From: Deltaproteobacteria bacterium
GTDB lineage: Bacteria > Desulfobacterota > GWC2-55-46 > UBA9637
NCBI GenBank assembly: GCA_030690165.1
Contig: JAUYHF010000006.1
Location: 1-64,000, forward strand
Reading direction: 5' to 3'
Length of the DNA stretch: 64,000 nucleotides
Shown here: one piece after another, positions 63,860-64,000 of the stretch
How positions within the stretch are numbered: the stretch's first letter is position 1
Layout of the letters: each line of letters starts with the position of its first letter
Made by a program: the position numbers and the translations under genes
The notes under the pieces: generated by a model
Databases searched by the model: none
Told to the model about the DNA's origin: nothing
The model's input: the letters and a program-made list of their open reading frames with translations, nothing else

Positions 63860-63909
63860 CAGGCAATAGGCGAGAGGCAATGGGCAAAAACCTATTGCCC
63901 ATTGCCTGT
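63860..63909. repeat. GGCAATGGGCAA palindrome
   Basis: GGCAATGGGCAA (63876-63887) and TTGCCCATTGCC (63895-63906) are perfect 12-bp arms, preceded by CAGGCAATAGGC. The loop carries the stop codon of the next gene and its C-terminal codons lie in the arm. Confidence 0.88.
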
Positions 63910-64000
63910 CCTTTCCATATACTCCCTTGCCTGATGCACAAATGCCTCCATCCGCGTCTTTGAGTTTGTATCTTCAAGTCCTTCATAGACCATATTGAGA
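63892..64000 (-). CDS. 3' end of an unidentified gene (partial)
   Basis: The last 35 codons of a minus-strand gene that continues past the window edge: NMVYEGLEDTNSKTRMEAF, then VHQAREYMERTGNGQ and a stop. The closing residues (GNGQ) come from the palindrome at 63860-63909. The visible part is too short to name a family. Confidence 0.6.
   Translation of the reverse strand, partial: LNMVYEGLEDTNSKTRMEAFVHQAREYMERTGNGQ

Overview
The window looks like a chromosomal segment of an uncultured Gram-negative (diderm) bacterium. It carries LPS inner-core heptose genes (waaC, gmhB, waaF), outer-membrane assembly genes (bamD-like, lptE), a Rod-type elongation operon, system II cytochrome c maturation (ccsA/resB), selA, a cytosolic-receptor chemosensory cluster and pilT. 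This mix fits a deltaproteobacterial or Nitrospirota-like lineage. That is inferred from gene content only; no rRNA or other phylogenetic marker was analysed.

Layout. 1-1000: AT-rich orphan ORF, an integron attC-like hairpin region, and a toxin-antitoxin pair with a truncated toxin. 1.0-8.4 kb (minus): Trm112-like protein, flippase-like membrane protein, waaC, gmhB, waaF, two TPM-domain proteins, lemA, ispG. 8.4-15.1 kb: a ~6.6-kb element inserted in tRNA-Leu(UAA), bounded by a perfect 58-bp direct repeat. It carries a split adenine methylase, a Bro-N protein with a partial tandem duplicate, and a GIY-YIG/helicase protein; no integrase is visible. 15.1-21.6 kb: tRNA-Leu, tRNA-Cys, then mreB-mreC-mreD-mrdA-rodA-pgpA. 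21.7-31.7 kb: cinA C-terminal type (pncC), thpR, an MvaI/BcnI-type restriction-modification cassette, then recA-pilT-recX-alaS and a phasin-like gene. 31.7-46.0 kb (minus): chemosensory cluster (CheA, two CheW, soluble MCP, CheR, CheB, receivers, GAF, DUF4388, a HEAT-repeat protein) ending in bamD-like and TPR genes. 46-64 kb: selA, mobB-mobA-mazG, murJ, rpsT, leuS-lptE-holA, a Rossmann protein, PBP1A, moaA, ccsA-resB, rmuC and the 3' end of a further gene.

The most distinctive property is a dense population of short degenerate tandem repeats and palindromic elements. They occupy intergenic gaps and are also translated inside genes without breaking the frame: leuS twice, waaF, the HEAT protein, the PBP2 tail, the signal-peptide regions of LptE and BamD, and the C-termini of several proteins. 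This resembles Rickettsia palindromic elements but involves several unrelated families. A second notable signal is a 25-nt palindrome inside the Bro-N reading frame, present in both tandem copies with three compensatory base-pair changes.

Integration of functions: the LPS, Rod, MurJ, PBP1A, BamD and LptE genes build the envelope. CheA/CheW/MCP/CheR/CheB form a complete phospho-signalling circuit with no flagellar genes nearby, so its output is unknown; PilT-driven pili are one possibility. Two unrelated restriction systems protect the genome.
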